NCBI RefSeq assembly: GCF_000003815.2
Contig: NC_049984.1
Location: 12,876,003-12,940,002, forward strand
Source of the DNA: Branchiostoma floridae
Taxonomy: Eukaryota; Chordata; Leptocardii; Amphioxiformes; Branchiostomatidae
DNA: 64,000 bases
Reading direction: 5' to 3'
This document shows positions 37,901 through 48,499 of this stretch, in pieces. Both the position numbers and the translations under genes were made by a program. The notes below the pieces were generated by a model. The model was given only the letters and a program-made list of their open reading frames with translations. It made no database searches and was not told where the DNA came from. How positions within the stretch are numbered: the first letter of the stretch is position 1; each line of letters opens with the position of its first letter.

Positions 37901-40900
37901 GCTGTAGTTGTTTCTACATCCTTCGTTGTTTGTCAGGCAAAGTTTGATTGCAGGTGAAGCAAGCCTGATTGCCCCATTGTGAACTAATACTTTTTTGCTC
38001 CCAACTGATACTCTCTTCATTCCTTCATCTTCCATACATGTCAGTGTTAAGCCTTTGAGCCTAACATGCACACAACAGACTTGCTTCACCTCCAGACATG
38101 CTTCATCTTACTTACAACCAAAAAAGACAACTGGTAAGGCCCAGACTGTCTAAGATACAGCATTTGAAAAAGCCAATGCAAGGCTGATGTTTGATATTAC
38201 TTTAAACAATCCTTTCCCCCTACCTGCATGTACATGTCTGCCAGGCCTGGATAGGCCTTGATGGTGAGAGGTAGCCACGTCTCGCTGTACGTCTTACACT
38301 CTCGCTTGATCCGCTTGACCGCCTTTTCTGCCACTGGCCGGTCAAGGTGCTGCAGGGTCAACATGGCCAGCTTGGACACTTCTTGGCCCAGAACATCAGT
38401 CTGAAAACATAAAGAATTATTATTCCCATCATTAACATACTGTGTACAGTACAGTATATCTATTAATGATTTATTGTCGTATCTGAGCTGGGGTGCACTA
38501 CAATTGGCGATTGTACTTTTTTTACACGCTACCATTTTTTGTCAACCATTATTCTTTTTACTCCAAAAGATCTTATACATGTACATTGTAATTCCATGCA
38601 ATTAGAATTTTGTAGCCATCATTGCACTACAGGGGTAAACACTAGGAAGTGTACAACTATACTCTTTATCAGTTACAGTTCTTCTTACAAGGTAAAATAA
38701 AAACTGCAAAGTGGAATGCTTGAGATGAAGCCTAATGCTTTTTGTTATCTATCGTGTTATGTGGCTTCATCAGAGCTCATCTTTTTTGGCACAAGCACTC
38801 CAGGGTTCTTTTATGTGTAGAGGTTTGATGCCATATTAAAGATACCCATGGGGCTGCCAGCTTTACATCCCACTCAAAAGAATAACGCAACTCTCTTTTC
38901 CAGATTGAGGTGTCCAGACCTGGGCTTGGACCTGGGCCACCAGAATTTGAACCAGATGTGATGTGAACAGTATCAGTATGCACAGACCACTACAAATTGC
39001 AGACAGGTTACCTGTATATATGCCATGTTCAGCAGGTCCACCACACTGTTCAGCAGGTTGTTGTGTGGCAGTTTGCGCAGCTCCGTGCGGACCGTGTCCC
39101 CGTGTGTCTCCAGACAGCCCACCATGGCCAGCACCAGCACACCCATGATCTCTATCTCCAGGAGGTCCAGAGACAGCCGCATGCTCACTTCCAGCAGCGA
39201 TGGAAACATGGTGGGGTAAACCACCAGCACGTGTTCTATTGTCCGAACAAACTTTTTAAAGGCCTCTGTAGCCTGTGGACATACAAACACAAACCTTTCA
39301 ATCACTGCCTTCTTCTATGTACAGCATTGCCCTGGTCCTATTTCCATTTTTGTAAGCATGGCCTCTAACAGCTCAGCCGATCAGAGAATGAGATTTTCTC
39401 AAAGAAAATTTCAGGCCAATCTCTAATAGGCTGACAGCTGGATAGAAGTCATGCCCACAAAAGCCAAGTATTCTGTCCATTTCCAAGAAAGTATGATATG
39501 GTACTTTTAAAGGAAAGCATCAGAAAATTTTCAATTCATTATTTTCCAGTAGTTTACTCATTAAAAAGTTGATGTACGTCAATTTTTACATTGATCCGCC
39601 TATTATGACCCTGTAGACACGTTTGAACTTCGCGCTGTCCTCCTCTCCCCGCCGCGCTGGCCGATGACGTAATGGCCTCGTTCTGATCGTCTGAGATTGT
39701 ATGACGTCACGGATCTAAAACTTCTAGCCAGCCATTTTGCTCGGTGAACCTCGGTCCTCTCAACGGTAAATACTAGTAATCACCCCGCCATTCTGGAGTT
39801 CAGTCCGTTGTTGTTGACAACTTTCGTGGACCTGTAAGTCGCATTGTGATCTGTCTACGAAGCCATAGTCCCCGGGAGACCGAACATGAATGAGCTTGCC
39901 TGCGAGTAAACCGCGCGGCGACGGAACGAAATCAAAACAATGGTGGCGGGGGAGGTTCACGCACCGTGCCATTCCGGACTATTACAAGAGCGAGTTCGGG
40001 TCAGTTCTTACCATCTCCTTTCCGGACAGCACAGCGATAATTACACGTAAGCTTCCACGAATTTTGGTTGAATTCACAGTTGTCCAAACGGCAGGGACAT
40101 TAAAAAAAAACATACCCTTGATCGCTACATATCGAACGACCCCCTTTTCGCGCCGAAACATACATACAGCATTGTTGTTTTTACATACAACTCAGGCCGG
40201 CATTGTGAATTGCGCGAAATGTCGGCTTCGTTTCAGAGTCCGTGATTTGTTTTGAATGAATCCCCAACAATCTCCGCCAAAGCTNNNNNNNNNNNNNNNN
40301 NNNNNNNNNNNNNNNNNNNNNNNNNNNNNNNNNNNNNNNNNNNNNNNNNNNNNNNNNNNNNNNNNNNNNNNNNNNNNNNNNNNNCCGGCCTGGCCTAAGG
40401 ATGGATTTACCTGAGAAACAGAAAATAAAGTGAGAGGCGAGGCGTAACTCGCACGAATCTGTACAAGTTGCGGTGCAATCTGTTTCGGCGCGAAAAGGGG
40501 GTCGTTCGATATGTAGCGATCAAGGGTATGTTGTCAGAAGAAAAATGTTTTTTTTTTTAATGTCACTGCCAGTTGGACAACTGTGAATTCAACCAAAAGC
40601 TTACGTGTAATTATCGCTGTGCTGTCCGGAAAGAAGAAGGTAAGAACTGACCCGAACTCGCTCTTGTAATAGTCCAGAATGGCACGGTGGGTGAACCTCC
40701 CCCGTCACCATTGTTTTGATTTCGTTCCGTCGCCGCGCGGTTTACTCGCAGGCAAGCTCATTCATGTTCGGTCTCCCGGGGACTATGGCTTCGTAGACAG
40801 ATCACAATGCGACTTACAGGTCCACGAAAGTAATTGTCAACAACAGCGGACTAAACTCCAGAATGGCGGGGTGATTACTAGTATTTACCGCTGAGAGGAC

Positions 40901-43900
40901 CGAGGTTCACCGAGCAAAATGGCTGGCTAGAAGTTTTAGATCCGTGACGTCATACAATCTCAGACGATCAGAACGAGGCCATTACGTCATCGGCCAGCGC
41001 GGCGGGGAGAGGAGGACAGCGCGAAGTTCAAACGTGTCTACAGGGTCATAATAGGCGGATCAATGTAAAAATTGACGCACATCAACTTTTTAATGAGTAA
41101 ACTACTGGAAAATAATGAATTGAAAATTTTCTGATGCTATCCTTTAAGGTAAAGGTGTCCAGTAGCCTTTTTGAGGCCATAGGGGCAGTGGGTTGTTATC
41201 CACTGTGTCTTGGCCAAGGTAGTGGAAGGCTGAGCCCATACCTAATTCCCTGACCAAAGTCCCATTTTCACACCTGGGTGGAGTGGGGAAGTCAAGTGTA
41301 GTGCCTTTCCCTAGGACACAACATCTAGCCAGGAATCGATCCCCTGACCTTCTGATCTTGTGTCCACTAGGATAGCTACTTGCACGTTCGATGCCACAAA
41401 TGAAAGGAAAGTGCAACAATAAATGATGCTAACTTATCATACCTTTGCATCCTTCACAAACGTCAGCATGCGAGGAATCTCCTGTCCGAAGAAGTACTGG
41501 TTGTCCTCCCCCTTGAGAAACTGCTGCCCTCTGGGTGCACGGGCCAGCAGACAGAGCAAGGTCACACACAGCAGCGCCAGCGTGATGTTGGTCTTGGTGT
41601 GGCGGTCAATCAGTGACCACAGCACCTCCGTTCCCTGGGCATCCAGCAGCTGGTTAATGGCCTTTTCTGCAACGATTTTCTGCTGACCAGACAACACCTT
41701 GAACAAGACAGCATATACATGTCATCACTCCTTACAGCAGGAAAGCATTTATTTCAAATATGGCAAAACAGGAGCTTCCCACCACAAATCACAACCAAAT
41801 GTCCAGAATGCGAGATATCAAAACCAGAATTTCTGCTGCAGTACTGCAAAAAGCTACTGGGAGGCCTATATTAAACTTGACCTTTGTTTTCCCAATCAAC
41901 CTTCCTACCAAATATCACATGGATCCATCCATGACTTACCTTTGTGAAGGCAACAAAGCACAAATACTTGTCTTGTAGAGTGTGAAAGGTTTGTAACTTT
42001 GCCCATTGTGACTCTTATGCTGGCATGGGGCTTAATACATGAACTCGAGGAGAGACAAAGCAAGAAAAGGGCTGAACCCACCTCCCATATGATGCGAATG
42101 GACTGTTCCACCACGGCATCGTTGTTGTTGTAGTCAGGGTTCCTGATGAGTTCTATCAGGTGAGAGACACACCTCTGTCTGTTCAGGGCAGGCAGGAACA
42201 GCTTAGGGTCGGCCACACACATGCGCTGCAGGATGATCAGCTTCCTGTGGGGCGGGGTGGTCTCATAGTCCAACAGTCTCTACAGGTGACAGGGTGAAAC
42301 AACATGTGTCAATCAGGTTAGATCTCTTTCTACATGTATATTTTTAGGTTTTTATATACATCGTATGTATGTATGTATGTTTGATTCTTTTGTATGAGAG
42401 GCTCAAATCAGCTTTTCATTGGGGTCATAAGAGAAGAGGTAAGGATTAGCCAAATATACCAAAGGTACAGATGACCTTGCATATTTTTACACTGTAGTTA
42501 GAATTGAATGACATAGAACATTTCAGGCTTTAGTGGCTCTGAGCTCATCTGTATTATGATTAAGGAGTTTGGCATTGCCCACAAACACTTCATTTAGTTA
42601 GCAGTGCGATCCAGGTCGTACCCTGACAAGCGGATCCAGCATCTCGCCACAAGTCTTGATGAGCGTAGGGAAGATGGCCTGGGACTGCTCGTCCAGCATC
42701 ATCATCATGGCCTCCTCCACGTGGTCGGGACTGTAGTACCCCGACAGCAGCAGGTGGAACACGATGGTGTCCAGCCCGTGGCTCATGGCGTTCATCAGGG
42801 CCGTCATCCCCGACTTGTCTCTGTGCGTGATGTCGGCGTCGGCCCGCAGGAGCAGGGACACGATGCGGCTGTGGTTCTTGTTACAGGCCACCATCAGGGC
42901 GTCCAGGCCGTCCGGGGTCTGGTGGTTGACATCGGCCCCGTGGTTGATCAGGATCTTCACAATCTTAGCATGGCCCTGGTGGGAGGGGGGCACAAAACAG
43001 TTATGACTGTGACTGTAAATACAGTTATTTTACTTGGAGGTTCATGTTTAGAGGAGGAGAAAAGGAAATTTTTGCAGTGTTTTAAGTTCATGCTTGAAAC
43101 AACTCTTCTGTAGTATAGGAGACATTGGGAACATACAGCCATGATTTCACGGTAGAGAAGTCACTGAAAATCATGAAAAAAATATGGCTAACACTTCAAG
43201 ATTTTCATTTTACTGATGTTATTTGAACTGTATTAATAAATAGACTCCATCCATTGTGAACATCCTAGGAAAGAGTGTTAGAAACACAACTGTTTTTAGA
43301 CTGAACCCTACCTGTATTGCTGCCACAGTGAGGGCGGTGAGCCCGTTCTTGTTGATATGATTGACGTTGGCTCCTGATAGAATCAGCTCTCTCACAACTT
43401 CATCATCTCCCTGGTGCACTCCTAGTAAGAGTGCAGTGTTGCCTTCCTTGTTGGCATAGTTCACATTCACACCTTGGGAAGACAGGCAGGACAATTGTTA
43501 GACCCATTCATAGCAGGATTCATGAATTGGTATTCATGGAGGCATGGGATCGATCATGATTTGATGCGCTGAATCCAACTTCTGAAATGTATTCAAACCT
43601 CCTGAGGCAGATTGGATGGAATTGGGATCGACACACCGCGGACCGGGATTCAGACTGTTCACACATATCCATACAATTCTTATCAGTGGCAGCTGCCATT
43701 CCAGTAACTTTTTGACCAAACGTACAATCACACTGTAGCCATGCATCCATATCAAGAAGTAAAAAAAAACAAAAGTGAAGAAATTGAAAACGGGATAAGG
43801 GATGAAGAAAAGGAGATCTGGGGAGGGTTGAGTTTATCACTACATAATTTTTTTTTTTATGTCAGGATTCTGTGTATTTTTTCTTTATAAATTTTCCATT

Positions 43901-46900
43901 CTTTTGTGAACTTTTTGTGCACGTCTTTTGGGGCTTTCCTTTTGAAAGATTTGTCTTATTTTCTTCCTCCTCGTCACAATCCTTTCTTGTATATGACAAA
44001 TATCACAAGACTAAAATAATGACAAAAATTGTTTGACAGGGTAAGTAATAGCTTAATCCATGCCTTTGTACAAACTGATTATGCAAACAAATTGCAATCA
44101 CACTAGTATACAATGGGCTTGCCCCTCAGGGGTTGCCAAAAAAACATGCTTTAGCTTGACTCTGGAGGAATATTCCCAATGGCTGTTTAAGGAACCCTTA
44201 GTACTCTTCTCATGCTAAATGACAACTGCACCAAATCTCTGTTTGTAATCCAAACTGAGAGAATCAGAGTGCTATCAGTCAAATGCCCTTACCTGATGCC
44301 AGGGCATAAGGATTCTTGAAAGTTCTCCCTGTTATTGTAAAGTGGGTAAGAAAAGAAAATTGAAAAGAGAGAAAGTTTGTATTATGAAAACATGTAATTA
44401 TAAGGGAAAGAATAGAGAAAATACATTCAATTTGAAGCCATGACAGAACAGAGTCAGGGTAAAAGACAAGACGGCATGCTGAATTTCTCCTGACAAAGAA
44501 AGTCAGACACTGTATTGACAATTTGGGTATTTTTGTTTCGTGACTCACGTAGTCAGCTCTGGTGTTCAACATTTGAATGTAGGGTGATGAGAAACATGAT
44601 ATCACTGCAAAGGGTAATGAATATGATATTTCCAAGATATCTAGAACAGCGGTATTCTGTTAAAAGAAAATCATCCAGAGATACATTTGTATCTGACCCA
44701 GTAAAGGGTAATAAAGAAGGTTTCCAATGATTTAAACACAACAGCTGCATTCTGGGCCGAACAAATCACCCAGTGATTTCTGGCCCAACAAAACGTAACA
44801 GATGCACATTTCTAACAAGCACCTGTTATTCCCATTTACAGTATGATACTTCTACTGCCTCTAGGCTTTGGGATTCAGATGGTAGGTTTTTAGGAACGAT
44901 GATGGAGCGACCTTGGAAAGTTGTGTTTTTGATCCTATAAAAATTAGGGTCGGTTGATATAGATCCTTTTTTTTCTTTTGTCGAAGAGATGCAGCAAATC
45001 TTGATGTAAAACTGGCCTTTGAACCTTTTCCAAGTCATGTTTTAATCATACAGATATACATTGTATGAGTACAAGCACAATTTTCTACTGCAACAGAAAT
45101 GAAAATGATTCTACTACATTTTCATCACTCAGATGTCAGATAGACAATTCTATGACCCTTGCCAGTGGCTGACCCAAAGAAAAAGACTTGGGTCATCGGG
45201 GTTTTTCTAAGGACGGTGGGGTAACCAGAAACACAAAACTTTTATCCTTGGCCTGAGAACTATGGAAGCAGAACAAATCTGCATACCTGCTGCAAGGAGC
45301 TGTGTAAGCACGGCGACGGAACCCTTCCCAGCAGCCATCATGAGCGGCGTGAAGCCGTCCTTGTTGATATGGTTGATGTCCGCTCCCTCGGCCAATAGGT
45401 ACGCCACCACGGCGTCCTGCCCGGCCGTCGCCGCCAGGTGCAGCATGTTGGAGCCCTCCCGGTTCAGGTGGTTCACATCTGCACCTGCTGCAAGCAGCTG
45501 AGAAACCACCACGGAATGGCCCCTGCTCACGGCCACCACCAGCGCATTCTCGTGAGTCTTGTTACAGTAGTTCACGTCAGCACCGTTTGCAAGGAGCTGA
45601 AACACCACTGTGCTGTTTCCATAGCCTGCTGCCATCATTAGTGCTGTGTAGCCATCCTTGGGAAAAATAAAATACAATAATGTGCTATAATTTTCAGCCT
45701 GAAATCATATTGTCCATTGGAGATACTGCAATAATCTTAAAAAAAAAAAAACTTAACAGTAGATATAACAAACCATCACATTTTCTGTAACCGTTTGGAC
45801 GTTGGTGATTATGTTACAATAACTTTGTTTAAAAGTTCCAACAAACCAACCTTGTTGCACTGATGAACATCTGCCCCACCCCGCAGCAGAAGGGAGACAA
45901 TCTCCGGGCGGCCTTTACACGCTGCAATCATCAGTGGAGTGGTGCCATCCTGCGTTCATGGGATACAAGATTTCATATCTCTCAAACTTTCCCTGTCATT
46001 TTGTTTCCTTTCCTCCAAATCAAAGTTTTAAACATATTATGACAGTAGGCAAAAGTCACTGAACACAGAAAACTAGATTCTCACCTTCATTGACACAGCA
46101 TTTACATCAATACCGCCGACAAGTGTATTTTTGATGACACGTTCATTCCCCGCGTACACTGCCTCTAGGAAGTGTTCACAGTCTGGATGGATACAGAGAA
46201 CACAATGACTGAATGAAGCAATGTAAAATTAAATGTAAACTGTTAGAAACTAGGAAAGAAAGCGATTGCAAACAAGTAAGTTCTAATGAACTCAATGAAC
46301 AGATTCCAATGGTCGTGACAGAGAAGACATATTCTATGTGCAGTACATATAATTACAGCATTTGAGCATTTAAGTGCAAGTCTTTGTCGGTGAATTTTCC
46401 GATCGAGACAATGTTACTTGGTGAGAAAGATTAGTAGGAACTGAAATCATGTGTAGCTTGCTCATGGTCAATTGATCAACATTTTCTCTATAGTGGCCAC
46501 CTGTCTATAGTGGCCATATTTCTCCAGTTCCTTGAGTGGCCGCTATAGACAGGTTTGACTGTACATGAACAGTGGACCACAGCTTAACGTCCTATCTCGA
46601 GGACTGCAACCCTTTCCTGTAGCACGTATGTCGGCTGAACGACACCTCTTACTCTTAGATTTGAACTCAAGACTACTTGTTCCTGAGGCCGGGTCCACAG
46701 GACTATGTTTATTCATGCTACTGCACAATGTACAAAACATGCAAGAAGCCAGTGTCAACCCAGGGAGGTTGATCCAACTTTGTACATGTGATTGTTGTAT
46801 TTATATATAATTATAATCAGATAAATATTGCTGTCAGAAACTGTTTGGATCTTCCATTAAAATCCATTTGTTTACAGTTTGCTCTCAAATATCAAAATAT

Positions 46901-47140
46901 GGTGATGTAAATATATCAATGCCTAAGTTCTTCAGCACATGTCCAGCACAACAAGGGCAAAAATCAACATATTTGAGCCCCCCTCCCCCACTTTTCATCA
47001 GTGATTATGAATGAATGATATCCATAATCTCATGCTTGCGGTAACTTAACTAGTACGACCTAGTACACAGCGAGATCACAGCACTTACCCTGTTGGCTGG
47101 GGACGAATTTGAAAAGCGCTGGGTCCGAACCTGACGCCAT
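31952..47140 (-). CDS. ankyrin-repeat / IRE1-like kinase / KEN ribonuclease protein (RNase L-related)
   Basis: Eighteen exons, 1315 residues; in transcript order 47089-47140, 46085-46182, 45851-45949, 45287-45656, 43312-43472, 42622-42975, 42082-42279, 41443-41697, 39012-39272, 38224-38400, 37059-37837, 36152-36305, 35493-35684, 34845-35027, 33596-33798, 32923-33067, 32271-32386, 31952-32102. Residues ~18-375 hold ten ankyrin repeats of 33 residues; one exon (99 bases) is exactly one repeat. Residues ~376-740 are leucine-rich and helical, HEAT/ARM-like. A charged linker at ~745-895 contains a polybasic stretch from K756. The kinase has a glycine loop (935-944), VAVK K955, HRDLKPAN (D1048) and DFG (1066-1068). 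The KEN domain follows kinase motif HPFLWDVDK and contains Y1245, D1251 and R1257-N1258-xxx-H1262, the positions used by IRE1/RNase L. It should cut RNA once dimerised. Exon 16 ends at a GTACAG donor, chosen because it restores the IRE1 spacing. RNase L has ankyrins, kinase and KEN but no such middle region. Confidence 0.88.
33286..33440 (+). repeat. SINE-like repeat
   Basis: Contains a B-box-like GAGTTTGAATCCAGG preceded by a degenerate A-box region, and a body (GGACAGGTCATTAAACCATT) of the SINE type. Lies in the intron between exons 15 and 16 of the ankyrin-kinase-KEN gene. Confidence 0.45.
34550..34815. repeat. minisatellite of TGCTGTACCTGTA units
   Basis: About 20 degenerate units of roughly 13-15 bases (variants of GTGCTGTACCTGTA, CTGCTTTACCTGTA, GTGCTGTCCCTATG). 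On the transcribed (minus) strand it reads as repeated TACAGGTACAGCA, so ACAG|GTAC occurs many times just past the exon 14 donor (34844). Confidence 0.8.
36397..36515. repeat. interspersed repeat with GATACTATCTGAAA core
   Basis: Carries GACGAAAGATAATGGATACT, ATCTGAAATGTCTG and CATCTAGTTGCTTGAGTAAC. The same order (GACAAAAGATAGTGGATGTT, ATCTGAAAAGTTAT, ATCCAGTTGTTTGAGTAATT) occurs at 60340-60450, which shows it is a dispersed family. Confidence 0.55.
38700..38990 (-). repeat. tRNA-derived SINE, minus strand
   Basis: On the minus strand a B-box-like GGTTCAAATTC is followed by a long body containing TTTGAGTGGGATGTAAAGCT and GGCAGCCCCATGGG. Lies in the intron between exons 9 and 10 of the ankyrin-kinase-KEN gene. 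Confidence 0.5.
39341..39475. mobile_element. MITE, TTTCCA...GCATGGCCTCTAA family
   Basis: Inverted ends (TTTCCATTTTTGTAAGCATG and, on the other strand, TTTGTGGGCATGACTTCTA) enclose about 60 bases; the inner arms hold CTCAGCC and GGCTGACAGC. A second copy is at 50175-50323. Confidence 0.5.
39507..41147. mobile_element. large inverted-repeat element flanked by TTAA
   Basis: Two ~655-base arms in inverted orientation, 39507-40159 and 40482-41147, estimated by eye to be about 95% identical, with a few small indels. Each outer end is TTAA followed by AGGAAAGCATCAG or AGGATAGCATCAG, and the flanks diverge directly outside TTAA. This suggests a TTAA target-site duplication of the piggyBac kind, though the terminal bases are not typical. 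The arms are CpG-rich and hold a TGACGTCA site (39702-39709 and its mirror). The unique spacer contains the assembly gap. It sits in the intron between exons 8 and 9 of the ankyrin-kinase-KEN gene. Confidence 0.55.
40285..40384. other. assembly gap, 100 N
   Basis: Exactly 100 N, a conventional placeholder for a gap of unknown size. It lies in the spacer of the inverted repeat, where a hairpin would be hard to assemble. Confidence 0.99.
41150..41400 (-). repeat. tRNA-derived SINE, minus strand
   Basis: Read on the minus strand it has a TAGCTATCCTAGTGGACA A-box region and a GGGGATCGATTCCTGGC B box, then a body with TTGTGTCCTAGGGAAAGGCA. It directly abuts the right TTAA end of the inverted-repeat element. 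Confidence 0.65.
46482..46552. repeat. short inverted repeat with CTATAGTGGCCA units
   Basis: Two direct CTATAGTGGCCA units followed by an inverted GTGGCCGCTATAGACAGG, able to pair with CCTGTCTATAGTGGCCA. It lies in the first intron of the ankyrin-kinase-KEN gene and looks like a fragment of a dispersed repeat. Confidence 0.45.
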
Positions 47141-48499
47141 TTCCTTATGCCTTTCACAACGACAGGGACGATCAAACTCAAACTACAGCAACTTCTTCTG
47201 TTGTATCAAATTAACTTGGAGCGTATCATAATACAATGAAACTTGGACTGAACAAAACCTACATAACATTACGGTTCCTTGATTTCTTGTAAACCCAAAA
47301 GCACGAGGAACTTTACGATTCGCCTGGAACGTTCCAGAGGGGGTAAACAGTCAACATGTAACGTAAAACCAGATATTTTTGTCCATGCAAATGATGATCG
47401 TCCAAGTTTGGGCATTTGTTCCGCTTTCAGAACCATGGGAGCAGGCAAACGCCATCGTTTAATGCTCTTAAACAAAGTACACATCTTAAATGTCAATATT
47501 TGCTAAAAATTCTCCCTTTTTTTTATTAAATATCAATATTAGTACATTGTTATGAAGAGTAACATTTGATATTTGGTCCGTTCAAGGATATCCAATGTCA
47601 ACTATATTTTACGGTTTGATGCGCTTATCCGACCTTTGACCTATATGTTGCCAAAGAGCGCGAAACGCCCAGATGATGAGATGATCAGCTGTTGACCAGT
47701 CCAAAGTCTTAAGTTCATACATTTTTTCATCATCTGACACTGCCACGGATTGTGACAGCAAAGGTGTAAGGGATATGTTTCCTTTTGATCTACTTTATCT
47801 TCACATTGTTACCTTTCTTGCCTCATTTATCGCACATACGTTAATTAGGATATCAAGTCTTATTCTCTACACCTATTTTGTACTTTGTGTAACAGTCATT
47901 GCCATACTTTGTACCATGTACAAATGTCGAGCAATAAAGTTCTATCATTTATATTAACAATGATTGTATTAAAGTTGTAAAAAAGTTGTCTTTGTCTTCT
48001 TCAATTGTTTATAATGCATACAAATATATGACCATATATGATCATGTTTCTACCTGAATTTTCCTCAATTTTCAAGCAGATGTTGGAATTGAAAATTGGA
48101 CTATTCTCTTCGTACTACGAATCATAGCTATCCTGATTTCCAACAGGAAACCATCTGAAAAATGGGTCAGTTAGAAAAGTTGAATGAGGCCATCCCAACA
48201 TCTATTTGGAGGTTCAATCATACTCTAAATCTTTGAACTTTTGCAGTGGTTTTATTTTCAAAATGACTCTCCACCCTGAAATATGGCTCCCATGTATGAC
48301 TACAGCACATCATCATCATCATCATCAGTCGGCTGCAGAGCAGGCGACTACAGTACATCGGAATTGTTTTAGCTGTGAATTCAAAACAAAGTGCAACAAC
48401 CTCCTTTTTCCTACCACGAAATAAAACAACCACGAAAATGAAAGAATTCTCAGTGTCTTCTTTTGCATTCCTGCCCTAGGTGGAAACTGGCTCTTGAGA
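47141..48499. promoter_or_regulatory. divergent intergenic region between two genes
   Basis: Contains the promoters and 5' UTRs of the ankyrin-kinase-KEN gene (start codon 47140, minus) and the PEP-synthase-like gene (start codon 48500, plus). A possible 3' splice site (CCCTAG at 48474-48479) just before the plus-strand ATG suggests a non-coding first exon upstream. A (CAT)n run is at 48306-48326. No TATA box could be assigned to either gene. Confidence 0.4.

Noticed and set aside
39890-40255. A 121-codon plus-strand frame in the left arm
   Set aside because: The right arm does not keep the same frame because of indels, and composition is not gene-like apart from the first third. Not called.
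39760-40894. Mirrored ~70-codon open frames in both arms of the inverted repeat (for example with LPRHHCFDF and SPGDYGFVD)
   Set aside because: The frame is shared because the arms are copies; no known family, no splice or start evidence. Treated as part of the repeat, not as genes.
47775-47957. A 60-codon hydrophobic frame ending just after an AATAAA-containing stretch
   Set aside because: It resembles an AT-rich tail of a dispersed element more than a peptide gene, and the hydrophobicity follows from T-rich codons.
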